Source: Azospirillum sp. TSO22-1 (GTDB lineage: Bacteria > Pseudomonadota > Alphaproteobacteria > Azospirillales > Azospirillaceae). From it: 43,089 nt of DNA. The stretch spans positions 1 to 43,089 of the forward strand of contig NZ_LGQZ01000120.1 of NCBI RefSeq assembly GCF_003116015.1. Direction: 5' to 3'. Below, piece after piece: positions 32,685 to 40,042 of this stretch (position 1 is its first letter; the number at the start of each line of letters is the position of its first letter). A program made the position numbers and the translations under genes. Under the pieces are notes generated by a model. That model did not search any database. It saw only the letters and a list, made by a program, of their open reading frames with translations, and was not told the DNA's origin.

Positions 32685-34019
32685 TCAGCGCTGGGCCAGC
32701 GGCACGACCGAGCGCGGCGTGGCGCCGGTGTAGAGCTGGCGGGGACGGCCGATCTTCTGCTGCGGGTCCTCGATCATCTCCTTCCACTGCGAGATCCAGC
32801 CGACGGTGCGCGCCAGCGCGAACAGCACGGTGAACATGCTGGTCGGGAAGCCCATCGCCTTCAGGATGATGCCCGAGTAGAAGTCGACGTTCGGGTACAG
32901 CTTCTTCTCGACGAAGTACTCGTCCTCCAGTGCGATCTTCTCCAGCTTCATGGCGATGTCGAGCAGCGGCTCGTCCTTGATGCCCAGCTCGCCGAGCACC
33001 TCGTAGCACAGCTCGCGCATGATCTTGGCGCGCGGGTCGTAGTTCTTGTAGACGCGGTGGCCGAAGCCCATCAGGCGGAACGGGTCGTTCTTGTCCTTGG
33101 CGCGCTTGACGAACTCCGGGATGCGATCGGCCGAGCCGATCTCCTCCAGCATCTTCAGCACCGCCTCGTTGGCGCCGCCGTGCGCCGGGCCCCACAGCGC
33201 GGTGATGCCCGACGCGATGCAGGCGAACGGGTTGGCGTGCGACGAGCCGGCGAGGCGCACGGTCGAGGTCGACGCGTTCTGCTCGTGATCGGCGTGCAGG
33301 ATGAGGATCTTGTCCAGCGCCTTCGCCAGGGTCGGGTTGACCTTGTACGGCTCGAACGGCGTGGCGAAGGTCATGTACAGGAAGTTCTCGGCGTAGCCGA
33401 GGTCGTTGCGCGGGTACATGAAGGGCTGGCCGACCGAATACTTGTAGGCCATGGCGGCCATGGTCGGGATCTTGGCGATCAGCCGGTGCGACGTGATCAT
33501 CCGGTGGACCGGATTGGTGAAGTCGGTCGAGTCGTGGTAGAACGCCGACAGGGCGCCTGCGACGCCGCACATCACCGCCATCGGGTGCGCGTCGCGGCGG
33601 AAGCCGCTGTAGAAGCGGATCAGCTGCTCGTGCACCATGGTGTGGTAGGTGATGGTGCGCTCGAAGTCCGCCTTCTGCTGGGCGTCCGGCAGCTCGCCGT
33701 TCAGCAGAAGGTAGCAGACCTCCAGATAATCGCAGTGCTCCGCCAGGTCCTGGATCGGGTAGCCGCGGTGCAGCAGCACGCCCTCGTCGCCGTCGATGTA
33801 GGTGATGGCGGACTCGCAGCTGGCCGTCGAGGTGAAGCCGGGATCGAAGGTGAAGTAGCCGGATTCGGCGTAGAGCTTGCGGATGTCGATGGTGCGCGGG
33901 CCCGTAGCACCTTCCAGCAGAGGCAGTTTGAACGTGCGTCCGGTGGTGTCGTCGGTCACCGTCACCGTGCCGACCTGTCGGACGGGGGCATGCCCCGGCA
34001 TTGTGGTCTTGGGCTCCAT
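32685..34019 (-). CDS. gltA: Citrate synthase (type II, hexameric)
   Basis: Condenses oxaloacetate and acetyl-CoA in the TCA cycle. The ATG at 34017-34019 after GGCAGGAG gives 444 residues. An upstream in-frame extension to 34238 has no family similarity. The catalytic residues lie in ILHADHEQNASTS, LWGPAHGGANEAVLKML (His) and GFGHRVYKNYDPRAK (His), with the aspartate in NVDFYSG. The N-terminal domain FTFDPGFTSTASCESAITYIDGD is typical of Gram-negative, NADH-regulated citrate synthases. Confidence 0.97.
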   Translation of the reverse strand: MEPKTTMPGHAPVRQVGTVTVTDDTTGRTFKLPLLEGATGPRTIDIRKLYAESGYFTFDPGFTSTASCESAITYIDGDEGVLLHRGYPIQDLAEHCDYLEVCYLLLNGELPDAQQKADFERTITYHTMVHEQLIRFYSGFRRDAHPMAVMCGVAGALSAFYHDSTDFTNPVHRMITSHRLIAKIPTMAAMAYKYSVGQPFMYPRNDLGYAENFLYMTFATPFEPYKVNPTLAKALDKILILHADHEQNASTSTVRLAGSSHANPFACIASGITALWGPAHGGANEAVLKMLEEIGSADRIPEFVKRAKDKNDPFRLMGFGHRVYKNYDPRAKIMRELCYEVLGELGIKDEPLLDIAMKLEKIALEDEYFVEKKLYPNVDFYSGIILKAMGFPTSMFTVLFALARTVGWISQWKEMIEDPQQKIGRPRQLYTGATPRSVVPLAQR

Positions 34020-34252
34020 GCGTCGCTCCTGCCGTGTTGTTGTGGCGTTATGGTTGTCCGGCCCTTGAGGTGACGTGTGCGCACCGCACCATCCCGTCAA
34101 TGGCGTACTGCGGATTCTCACGCCGGGGAGTCGGGCGTCAAGCGGTTCGGCGTCCTCGCTCCGGGGCGGATGCGCCCACACGCCAACTGTGGTTGTCAAC
34201 CGCAGGGTGGGCGTTGAATACTGGCGTACGGTTCTCACCCCCTGGGGCGTCC
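34020..34252. promoter_or_regulatory. Divergent control region between gltA and response regulator
   Basis: The 233-bp gap must hold promoters in both directions. A TTGACG on the - strand (near 34094-34099) could be the gltA -35. A two-part direct repeat is present: TGGCGTAC followed by TTCTCAC at 34101-34121 and again at 34222-34238. The copies are about 120 bp apart, and each is followed by a C-rich/G-rich run. Confidence 0.45.
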
Positions 34253-34900
34253 ATGTCCTATCGCGTTCTGGTTGCCGACGACCACCCGCTGATGCGGACC
34301 GCGCTGCGGCAGACCATCGCCCAGGCGCTGGGCGAGGCCGAGGTCGCCGAGGCCGCCCGGTTCGAGCAGATCGCCCCGCTGCTGGAGGGGCCGGAGCCGA
34401 CCGACATCATCATCCTCGACCTGCACATGCCGGGCATGAGCGGCTTCATCGGCCTGATGATGCTGCGCGCCGACCATCCGGCGATCCCGGTGCTGGTGGT
34501 CTCGGCGTCGGAGGACCACGCGACGATCCGGCGCGCCATCGACTGCGGCGCCTCCGGCTTCGTGCCGAAGTCGGCGCCCAACACCGAGATCGGCGAGGCG
34601 ATCCGCGCCGTGCTGGACGGCGAGATCTGGATGCCGACGGTGGAGGCGGTGGACGACTCGACCGACGCCGACCCGGAACAGCGCATGGCCGCCCTGACGC
34701 CGAAGGAGCTGCGCGTGCTGGCCGGCATCGCCGAGGGCAAGCTGAACAAGCAGATCGCCTACGAGATGACGATCTCCGAGAAGACGGTGAAGGCGCACGT
34801 CACCACCATCCTGCGCAAGATGGGTGTGCTGACCCGCACCCAGGCGGCGGTGATCGCCAGCCAGTTGGCCCTCACCGCCCCGCCGCCGCCGGTGGAGTGA
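34253..34900 (+). CDS. LuxR/NarL-type response regulator
   Basis: The 215-residue protein has a receiver domain with the acidic pair D9/D10 in VLVADDHPL, phosphorylation site D56 in IIILDLHMPGMSG, the switch serine in VVSASED and the lysine in GFVPKS. The C-terminal LuxR-type helix-turn-helix follows: LTPKELRVLAGIAEGKLNKQIAYEM and SEKTVKAHVTTILRKMGV. No histidine kinase gene is in the window, so it is an orphan here. It is divergent from gltA and its stop is 6 bp from the convergent PRC-barrel gene. The start was set at the ATG that begins the receiver domain. Confidence 0.93.
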   Translation: MSYRVLVADDHPLMRTALRQTIAQALGEAEVAEAARFEQIAPLLEGPEPTDIIILDLHMPGMSGFIGLMMLRADHPAIPVLVVSASEDHATIRRAIDCGASGFVPKSAPNTEIGEAIRAVLDGEIWMPTVEAVDDSTDADPEQRMAALTPKELRVLAGIAEGKLNKQIAYEMTISEKTVKAHVTTILRKMGVLTRTQAAVIASQLALTAPPPPVE

Positions 34901-34906
34901 CCCCCC

Positions 34907-35392
34907 TTACCGCCGCCGCACCAGCGACAGCGTCTCGGCGCCGTAGGCGAACTCCGGCGCGTCGGCCAGCTCGCGGGCGGTCAGGTCGATGCTGACCTCC
35001 ATCGGGTGCCGCTGGCCGCGCTCCGGAACCCGCTGCGCCGCGCCCACCCGCAGGGCCGAGGCCGGCACCGCGTAGACCCGCGTGCCGATGCCAAGGAAGC
35101 CGCCCTGCGCCAGCACGATGCTGTCGATGCGGCCGTCCGGCCCGCCCAGGACGAAGTCGCGGATCTCGCCGGCGGGCTCGCCGTCCCTGGTGACGACGCT
35201 CTTGCCGATCAGCGACTGCGCCTCGGCGGCGGTCAGCGGGCGCTGCGCCGCCGGAGCGACGCGCGGCAGCCCGCGCCCGTCGGGCGGCAGCATGGTCAGC
35301 GGCTGCGGCTGCTGGGCCGCTGCGAGGCCCGCGATGAGCAGGGCTCCCATGAGGAGGAATGGGGCCGGCGGAACGAGTCGAAGCGAACGCAT
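34907..35392 (-). CDS. Exported PRC-barrel domain protein
   Basis: The 161-residue protein has a signal peptide (LVPPAPFLLMGALLIAGLAAA, cleavage near AAA-QQ) and a proline-rich linker. The PRC-barrel core is LIGKSVVTRDGEPAGEIRDFVLGGPDGRIDSIVLAQGG, read in two halves, then FLGIGTRVYAVPASALRV. PRC barrels in exported alphaproteobacterial proteins have no fixed role. The ATG at 35390-35392 follows GGAGGGTGCCC; an upstream start would spoil the signal peptide. Confidence 0.85.
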   Translation of the reverse strand: MRSLRLVPPAPFLLMGALLIAGLAAAQQPQPLTMLPPDGRGLPRVAPAAQRPLTAAEAQSLIGKSVVTRDGEPAGEIRDFVLGGPDGRIDSIVLAQGGFLGIGTRVYAVPASALRVGAAQRVPERGQRHPMEVSIDLTARELADAPEFAYGAETLSLVRRR

Positions 35393-35427
35393 GGGCACCC
35401 TCCGGTGACGGATCGCGCCCAAGCAAC

Positions 35428-35450
35428 AACCCGCCGGTCCGGCGCGGGTT
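35428..35450 (-). terminator. Hairpin after metW
   Basis: Arms AACCCGC and GCGGGTT begin 4 bp past the metW stop. On the - strand the stem is followed by GTTGCTTG, which is moderately T-rich. It probably ends the metX-metW transcript. Confidence 0.5.
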
Positions 35451-35453
35451 CCC

Positions 35454-36110
35454 TTACCGGCGCTTGAGGAGGAAGACCGCCTGCTCGCCCAGGAGGTTGG
35501 CGAGGCGCCCGTGCTTGTGCGACACCACGCGGTCGGCGCGGTCGAGGATCATGGTGCGCTCGATGCTCACCCCGCACCGCCGGCACAGGTCGACGAAGTC
35601 GGCGATGGTGCAGAAGTGGATGTTCGGCGTTTCCCACCACTGGTAGCCCAGCCGCTGGGTCACCGGCATGCGCCCCTGCAGCAGCAGCTGCAGGCGGATG
35701 CGCCAGTAGCCGAAGTTGGGGAACGACACGATGGCGTATTTGCCGATGCGCACCAGCTGCTCCAGCACCGCGCGCGGCTCGCGCATGGCCTGCAGCGTCT
35801 GGCCCAGCACCACGTAGTCGAAGGCGCCCGAGGGATAGTCCTTCAGGTCGGTTTCGGCGTCGCCCTGGATCACCGACAGGCCCTGCTTCACGCAGCGGTG
35901 CACGCCGTCCATGCTCAGCTCGATGCCGCGGCCGTCGACGTTCTTCTCGTGCGTCAGGTGGTAGAGCAACTGGCCGTCGCCGCAGCCGATGTCCAGGAGG
36001 CGCGAGCCCGGCTCCACCATGTCCGCCACCAGCCGCAGGTCGATGCGGATGTCGGCGGGGCGGCCGGTGCCGTTGAGCGCGGAGGCGGGGCGGTCGTCGA
36101 GGACGGTCAC
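35454..36110 (-). CDS. metW: Methionine biosynthesis protein MetW
   Basis: MetW is a small methyltransferase-like partner of MetX, needed for acetyl-homoserine synthesis in several proteobacteria. The SAM-binding fold motif is SRLLDIGCGDGQLLYHL at about 36-52. MetW-specific blocks are VDGRGIELSMDGVHRCV, VIQGDAETDLKDYP, FDYVVLGQTLQAM, AIVSFPNFGYWRIRLQLL and WWETPNIHFCTIADF. The GTG at 36108-36110, 7 bases after GAGAG, is preferred over a TTG two codons earlier, giving 218 residues. It lies about 24 bp after metX. Confidence 0.95.
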   Translation of the reverse strand: MTVLDDRPASALNGTGRPADIRIDLRLVADMVEPGSRLLDIGCGDGQLLYHLTHEKNVDGRGIELSMDGVHRCVKQGLSVIQGDAETDLKDYPSGAFDYVVLGQTLQAMREPRAVLEQLVRIGKYAIVSFPNFGYWRIRLQLLLQGRMPVTQRLGYQWWETPNIHFCTIADFVDLCRRCGVSIERTMILDRADRVVSHKHGRLANLLGEQAVFLLKRR

Positions 36111-36134
36111 GGGCAAGCTCTCAAAGGCGGGGCC

Positions 36135-37340
36135 TCAGGCGGTGCGGGCGTGGCGGCGCGCGGTCAGGCCGCGGTGCTCGGCGCAGCCCTCCAGGAAGCC
36201 GCGGATGACCTGGTGGAACTCCGGCTCGTCGAGCAGGAAGGCGTCGTGCCCCTTGTCGGTCTCCACCTCGACGAAGCTGACGTTGGCCGCCGCGGCGTTC
36301 AGCGCGTGCACGACGGCGCGTGACTCGCGGGTCGGGAACAGCCAGTCGCTGGAGAAGCTGACCAGGCAGAAGCGCACCGGCGTCGGCTTGCCGTTGGGGA
36401 GGAACGCGTTGACCAGCGCCCCGCCGTGGTCCGCCGCCAGGTCGAAATAGTCCATGGCGCGCGTGATGTAGAGGTAGGAGTTGGCGTCGAACCGCTCGAC
36501 GAAGCTGATGCCCTGGTGGCGCAGGTAGCTCTCCACCTGGAAATCGGCGTCGAAGCCGTAGGTGACGGTGGTGCGGTCCTGCAGGTTGCGGCCGAACTTG
36601 CGGTGCAGCGCCGTCTCCGACAGGTAGGTGATGTGCGCCGCCATGCGCGCCACCGCCAGCCCGCGCTGCGGCCGCCGGTCCTGGTTCAGGTAGTCGCCGC
36701 CGGCCCATTCCGGGTCGGCCATGATGGCTTGGCGGCCGACCTCGTGAAAGGCGATGTTCTGCGCCGAATGGATGGACGCGGTGGCGATGGGAATCGCCGC
36801 GTACACCGCCTCCGGGTACGACACCGCCCATTGCAGCACCTGCATGCCGCCCATGGAGCCGCCGATGACGGCGAACAGCTGTTCGATCCCCAGGTGGTCG
36901 ATCAGCAGCTTCTGCGCGCGCACCATGTCGGCGATGGTGATGACCGGGAAGTTCAGTCCGTACGGACGGCCGGTCGCCGGGTCGGCCTCCGCCGGGCCGG
37001 TCGAGCCCATGCAGCCGCCGATGACGTTCGAGCAGATGACGAAGTAGCGATCGGTGTCCACCGGCTTGCCGGGGCCGATCATCTGCTCCCACCAGCCGGC
37101 CTTGCCGGTGACGGGGTGGCGGTCGAGGACGTAGTGGTCGCCGGTCAGCGCATGGCAGACCAGCACCGCGTTCGAGCGGTCGGCGTTGAGCGTGCCGTAG
37201 GTCTGGTAGGCCACCGTGAACGGGCCGAGGTCGAGCCCGCTGTCGAGCGGCATCGGCCGGTCGGCGCCCAGCCGGACGCGTTTTCCGGGCAGGCCCGCCG
37301 TGTCGATCGGGGCGGTCGCGGAGGGCTTGGAGGCGGACAT
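36135..37340 (-). CDS. metX: Homoserine O-acetyltransferase
   Basis: MetX acetylates homoserine using acetyl-CoA, the first dedicated step to methionine. The ATG at 37338-37340 gives 401 residues, typical of the family; an upstream TTG at 37391 would add 17 residues of no clear value. The alpha/beta-hydrolase triad is visible as the serine in VIGGSMGGMQVLQW, the aspartate in FSSDWLFPT and the histidine in DKGHDAFLLD. NVIGGCMGSTGP forms the oxyanion region. It is divergent from the chorismate mutase gene and in one operon with metW. Confidence 0.96.
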   Translation of the reverse strand: MSASKPSATAPIDTAGLPGKRVRLGADRPMPLDSGLDLGPFTVAYQTYGTLNADRSNAVLVCHALTGDHYVLDRHPVTGKAGWWEQMIGPGKPVDTDRYFVICSNVIGGCMGSTGPAEADPATGRPYGLNFPVITIADMVRAQKLLIDHLGIEQLFAVIGGSMGGMQVLQWAVSYPEAVYAAIPIATASIHSAQNIAFHEVGRQAIMADPEWAGGDYLNQDRRPQRGLAVARMAAHITYLSETALHRKFGRNLQDRTTVTYGFDADFQVESYLRHQGISFVERFDANSYLYITRAMDYFDLAADHGGALVNAFLPNGKPTPVRFCLVSFSSDWLFPTRESRAVVHALNAAAANVSFVEVETDKGHDAFLLDEPEFHQVIRGFLEGCAEHRGLTARRHARTA

Positions 37341-37377
37341 CGGGGGCGCAAAAAGCCTGTTCCGGAGCGGGAGCGTA

Positions 37378-37407
37378 GACGTACCGACCAAGGTCCGAAG
37401 GTGTCAA
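37378..37407 (-). promoter_or_regulatory. Candidate metX promoter
   Basis: On the - strand a perfect TTGACA (37402-37407) is followed after 18 bp by TACGTC (37378-37383), a partial -10. It lies about 40 bp before the metX ATG. Confidence 0.4.
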
Positions 37408-37462
37408 CGTTTTCTTTGATTTTAGCGGCTTCGCAGACTACTACTATCCGGCTTTGCCAGAC

Positions 37463-38335
37463 ATGGTTCCCGCTCCGATGCCGCCCTCGAAAGCCCCCCT
37501 GGAAGACCTGCGCCGCGAGATCGACCAGATCGACAACCAGTTGCACGACCTGCTGATGCGGCGCGCCCAGGTGGTCGAGCGCATCGGCGCGGCCAAGGGC
37601 CCCGGCGGCATCTTCCTGCGCCCCGGGCGCGAGGCGGTGATCCTGCGCCGCCTGATGGCACGCCACACCGGCTCCTTCCCGGCCGGCGTCGTGGTGCGCA
37701 TATGGCGCGAGATGATCTCGGCGCTGACCCGCCTGCAGGGGCCGTTCGCCGTCGCGGTGTACGCGCCGGAGGACCGCCGCGGCTTCTGGGACGTGGCGCG
37801 CGACCATTTCGGCAGCTTCGTGCCGATGACCGCGGTCAACTCGCCGGTCGCCGCCGTGCGCGCGGTGTCCGAGGGCACGGCGACGGTGGGCATCGTTCCC
37901 TATCCGGCCGAGGACGACGCCGATCCGTGGTGGCGCTTCCTGGTGTCGGGCGACGTGCGCACGCCGCGTGTGGTGGCCCGCCTGCCGTTCGGCGGCCGCG
38001 GCAACGCCCGCGGCGAGGACCGCGACGCGCTGGCCATCGGGCTTATCCCGCACGAGCCGACCGGCGACGACCGCACGCTGCTCGGCATCGAGCTGGGCGG
38101 CGACCTCAGCCGCGGCCGTTTCAAGGACATGCTGGAATCGGTCGGCCTGCCGGCGGTGGGCTTCTGCACCTGGCACGCGCGCGACCTGCACGGCGCGTCG
38201 GTGCATCTGGTGGAAGTCGCCGACTTCGTCGACCCGCAGGACCCGCGGCTGAGCGCCCTGGTCGAGCGCCTGGGCGACATCCCGGCCCGCGTCAACACCA
38301 TCGGCGGCTACGCGGTGCCGCTGAGGCTTCCTTAA
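37463..38335 (+). CDS. Chorismate mutase with degenerate prephenate-dehydratase-like C-terminal part
   Basis: The N-terminal 90 residues are an AroQ-type chorismate mutase: LEDLRREIDQIDNQLHDLLMRRAQVVERIG and later RPGREAVILRRLMARH, with the conserved Arg, Lys and Glu positions. The rest resembles a shortened prephenate dehydratase. AVRAVSEGTATVGIVPYPAED fits the first subdomain, and RTLLGIELGGDLSRGRFKDML with the end block ARVNTIGGYAVP fits its ACT domain. The TRF motif needed for dehydratase activity is not visible; DAL stands at that place. At 290 residues it is about 70 shorter than typical P-proteins. Mutase activity is likely, dehydratase activity doubtful. ATG 37463 was chosen over a TTG three codons earlier. 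Confidence 0.85.
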   Translation: MVPAPMPPSKAPLEDLRREIDQIDNQLHDLLMRRAQVVERIGAAKGPGGIFLRPGREAVILRRLMARHTGSFPAGVVVRIWREMISALTRLQGPFAVAVYAPEDRRGFWDVARDHFGSFVPMTAVNSPVAAVRAVSEGTATVGIVPYPAEDDADPWWRFLVSGDVRTPRVVARLPFGGRGNARGEDRDALAIGLIPHEPTGDDRTLLGIELGGDLSRGRFKDMLESVGLPAVGFCTWHARDLHGASVHLVEVADFVDPQDPRLSALVERLGDIPARVNTIGGYAVPLRLP

Positions 38336-38349
38336 GTCTTTCCCCTGTT

Positions 38350-38439
38350 CGTCATCCCCGCGAAAGCGGGGATCCAGAGCACCTTGCAAGGCCTCGGCGT
38401 TGCCGCGTTTCCTGGATCCCCGCTTTCGCGGGGATGACG
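38350..38439. repeat. 90-bp inverted-repeat element with perfect 28-bp ends
   Basis: The left arm starts CGTCATCCCCGCGAAAGCGG and ends GATCCAG. The right arm (38412-38439) is its exact reverse complement, starting CTGGATCCCCGC. The unique centre is 34 bp. Each arm is itself a hairpin around GAAA or TTTC. It is a two-armed form of the palindrome at 1132-1157. It ends 47 bp before the hisC ATG. Confidence 0.9.
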
Positions 38440-38486
38440 GTGAAAGGGAATTCGTCCTTCAACCACCTGCTGCAGCGGATTTCGAC

Positions 38487-39584
38487 ATGAGCACGCCGAT
38501 TGCGCCGGTGCCCCGTCCGGGCATCATGGACATTGCCCCCTACATCGGCGGCGAGGCCGCCGGGACGATCCGCCTCGCCTCCAACGAGGGCGCCCTGGGG
38601 CCGAGCCCCAAGGCCATGGAGGCCTACACGCGGGTGGCCGGCAGCATCCACCGCTACCCCGACGGCGGCTCGACCGAGCTGCGCGAGGCGCTGGCCAAGC
38701 GTTTCAACCTGGACGCCGGCCGCATCGTCTGCGGCGCCGGCTCGGACGAGCTGATCGGCCTGCTGGTGCGCGCCTACGCCGGTGTCGGCGACGAGGTGCT
38801 GTACAGCCAGCACGGCTTCCTGATGTACCCGATCGCCGCCAAGTCGGTGGGCGCCACCCCCGTCGCGGCGCCGGAGACCGACCTGAAGACCGACGTCGAC
38901 GCCATGCTGGCGCGCGTCACGCCGCGCACCAAGATCGTCTTCGTCGCCAACCCGAACAACCCGACCGGCTCCCACCTGACCGGCGAGGAGCTGGCCCGCC
39001 TTCACGCCGGCCTGCCGCCGACCGCGCTGCTGGTTATCGACGCCGCCTACGCCGAGTTCGCGCCGCCGGGCGGCGACTATTCCTCGGGCGTCGAGCTGGT
39101 GGAGAAGCACGCCAACGTCGTGATGACGCGCACCTTCTCCAAGATCTTCGCGCTGGGCTCGCTGCGGCTCGGCTGGTCGTACTCCTCGGCGCCGGTGGCC
39201 GACGTGCTGAACCGGGTGCGCGGTCCGTTCAACGTCTCCGGCGCCGCCCAGGCGGCCGGCGTCGCGGCGCTGGAGGACGGCGAGTTCCTGGAGCGTGCCC
39301 GCGCCCACAACGAGGGCTGCCGGACTTGGTTCGTCGGCGAGCTGAAGGCGCTGGGCCTGACCGTGCACCCGAGCATCGCCAACTTCGTGCTGGTGTCCTT
39401 CCAGGGGCAGAAGCCCGGCAAGGACGACGCCGAGGCGGCGCGGCAGTTCCTCAAGGACCGCAGCATCCTGGTGCGCCAGATGAACGCCTACGGCCTGCCC
39501 GACTGCCTGCGCATCACCATCGGCACCGACGAGGAGATGCGCGCCGTGGTGGACGCGCTGAAGGGCTTTCTGGCGGGGGGGTGA
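38487..39584 (+). CDS. hisC: Histidinol-phosphate/aromatic aminotransferase (HisC family)
   Basis: A fold-type I, PLP-dependent aminotransferase of 365 residues. ATG 38487 gives the family start; an upstream in-frame ATG at 38400 lies inside a repeat. PLP-site features are GAGSDELIGLLVRAY, FVANPNNPTGSHLT, D185 in VIDAAYAEF and the Schiff-base lysine K219 in TFSKIFALGSLRLGW. The substrate-binding end IRITIGTDEEMRAVVDAL (starting LRITIG) is typical. It sits between chorismate mutase and prephenate dehydrogenase genes, so it may act mainly in tyrosine and phenylalanine synthesis, with histidine synthesis as a possible second role. Confidence 0.93.
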   Translation: MSTPIAPVPRPGIMDIAPYIGGEAAGTIRLASNEGALGPSPKAMEAYTRVAGSIHRYPDGGSTELREALAKRFNLDAGRIVCGAGSDELIGLLVRAYAGVGDEVLYSQHGFLMYPIAAKSVGATPVAAPETDLKTDVDAMLARVTPRTKIVFVANPNNPTGSHLTGEELARLHAGLPPTALLVIDAAYAEFAPPGGDYSSGVELVEKHANVVMTRTFSKIFALGSLRLGWSYSSAPVADVLNRVRGPFNVSGAAQAAGVAALEDGEFLERARAHNEGCRTWFVGELKALGLTVHPSIANFVLVSFQGQKPGKDDAEAARQFLKDRSILVRQMNAYGLPDCLRITIGTDEEMRAVVDALKGFLAGG

Positions 39585-39596
39585 CCTGCAAAAGCC

Positions 39597-39820
39597 CTCC
39601 CCCGCCTCCGGCAGGGGCGTAGAGCCGATGCCGGAGGCAACGAGCGCCGAAGGCGATCGTAGGCGGAGCGCGGTCGCCCGACTTGCGGGCGACCGGTGGT
39701 TGGGTGGGGGCAGCAACGCGCCCAAGAATCAATGCCTGCCAGTTCCGCCGCTGCCCCCACCTTCCTACGCCTGTGGCGTGGGCCCCTTCCTCCCCCAGCG
39801 GGGCTGGGGGAGGGGTTTTA
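39597..39820. repeat. C/G-run repeat, degenerate and expanded
   Basis: Arms such as CCCTCCCCCGCCTCCGGCAGGGG near the start, TGGGTGGGGGCAGC and GCTGCCCCCACC in the middle, and CCTTCCTCCCCCAGC with GCTGGGGGAGGGG at the end are members of the same family. They are spread over a longer stretch with unique sequence between them. Confidence 0.6.
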
Positions 39821-39920
39821 TCGCTTGCCGGCGTAGCTGAAACGTGTTAGGATGAAAATCCTCAAAGGGCGTCGGTGTGCCCGCACCTCGGGAAGGCGTA
39901 CTGAACAGCCCCTGCACACT

Positions 39921-39950
39921 GTTCCATAGTGTTCCATTCCGTTCCACAGG
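39921..39950 (+). promoter_or_regulatory. Three GTTCCA motifs at 10-bp spacing upstream of tyrC
   Basis: GTTCCATAGT, GTTCCATTCC and GTTCCACAGG lie end to end, so GTTCCA recurs once per helical turn on the same face of the DNA. They are 93 bp before the tyrC start. A protein-binding operator is a reasonable guess; the binding protein is unknown. Confidence 0.45.
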
Positions 39951-40042
39951 CCCCCCGCGCGGCAAATAAGCCGTGGCCCCCCGCGGCTCTGGTGCTGTAA
40001 AACCCCACGACCTTCCGGACAGCCGCGCCAGGGCCCCGCACC

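Larger units (their letters stand above)
39585..40042. other. 458-bp intergenic region between hisC and tyrC
   Basis: It contains scattered C/G-run repeat pieces (39597-39820), an AT-richer stretch near 39825-39870 (TTTTATCGC and GATGAAAATCC), and three GTTCCA motifs spaced exactly 10 bp apart at 39921-39950. No gene is supported. Confidence 0.65.

Noticed and set aside
34020..34238. N-terminal extension of citrate synthase
   Set aside because: The extra residues have no family similarity and the ATG at 34019 has a good ribosome-binding site.
37392..37462. Possible SAM-II riboswitch upstream of metX
   Set aside because: A GCTAAAA fragment is present on the - strand, but I could not find the paired stem and pseudoknot of SAM-II, and the gap before metX is short.
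38400..38486. N-terminal extension of HisC from an ATG at 38400
   Set aside because: It is translated from the inverted-repeat element; the ATG at 38487 gives the family start.
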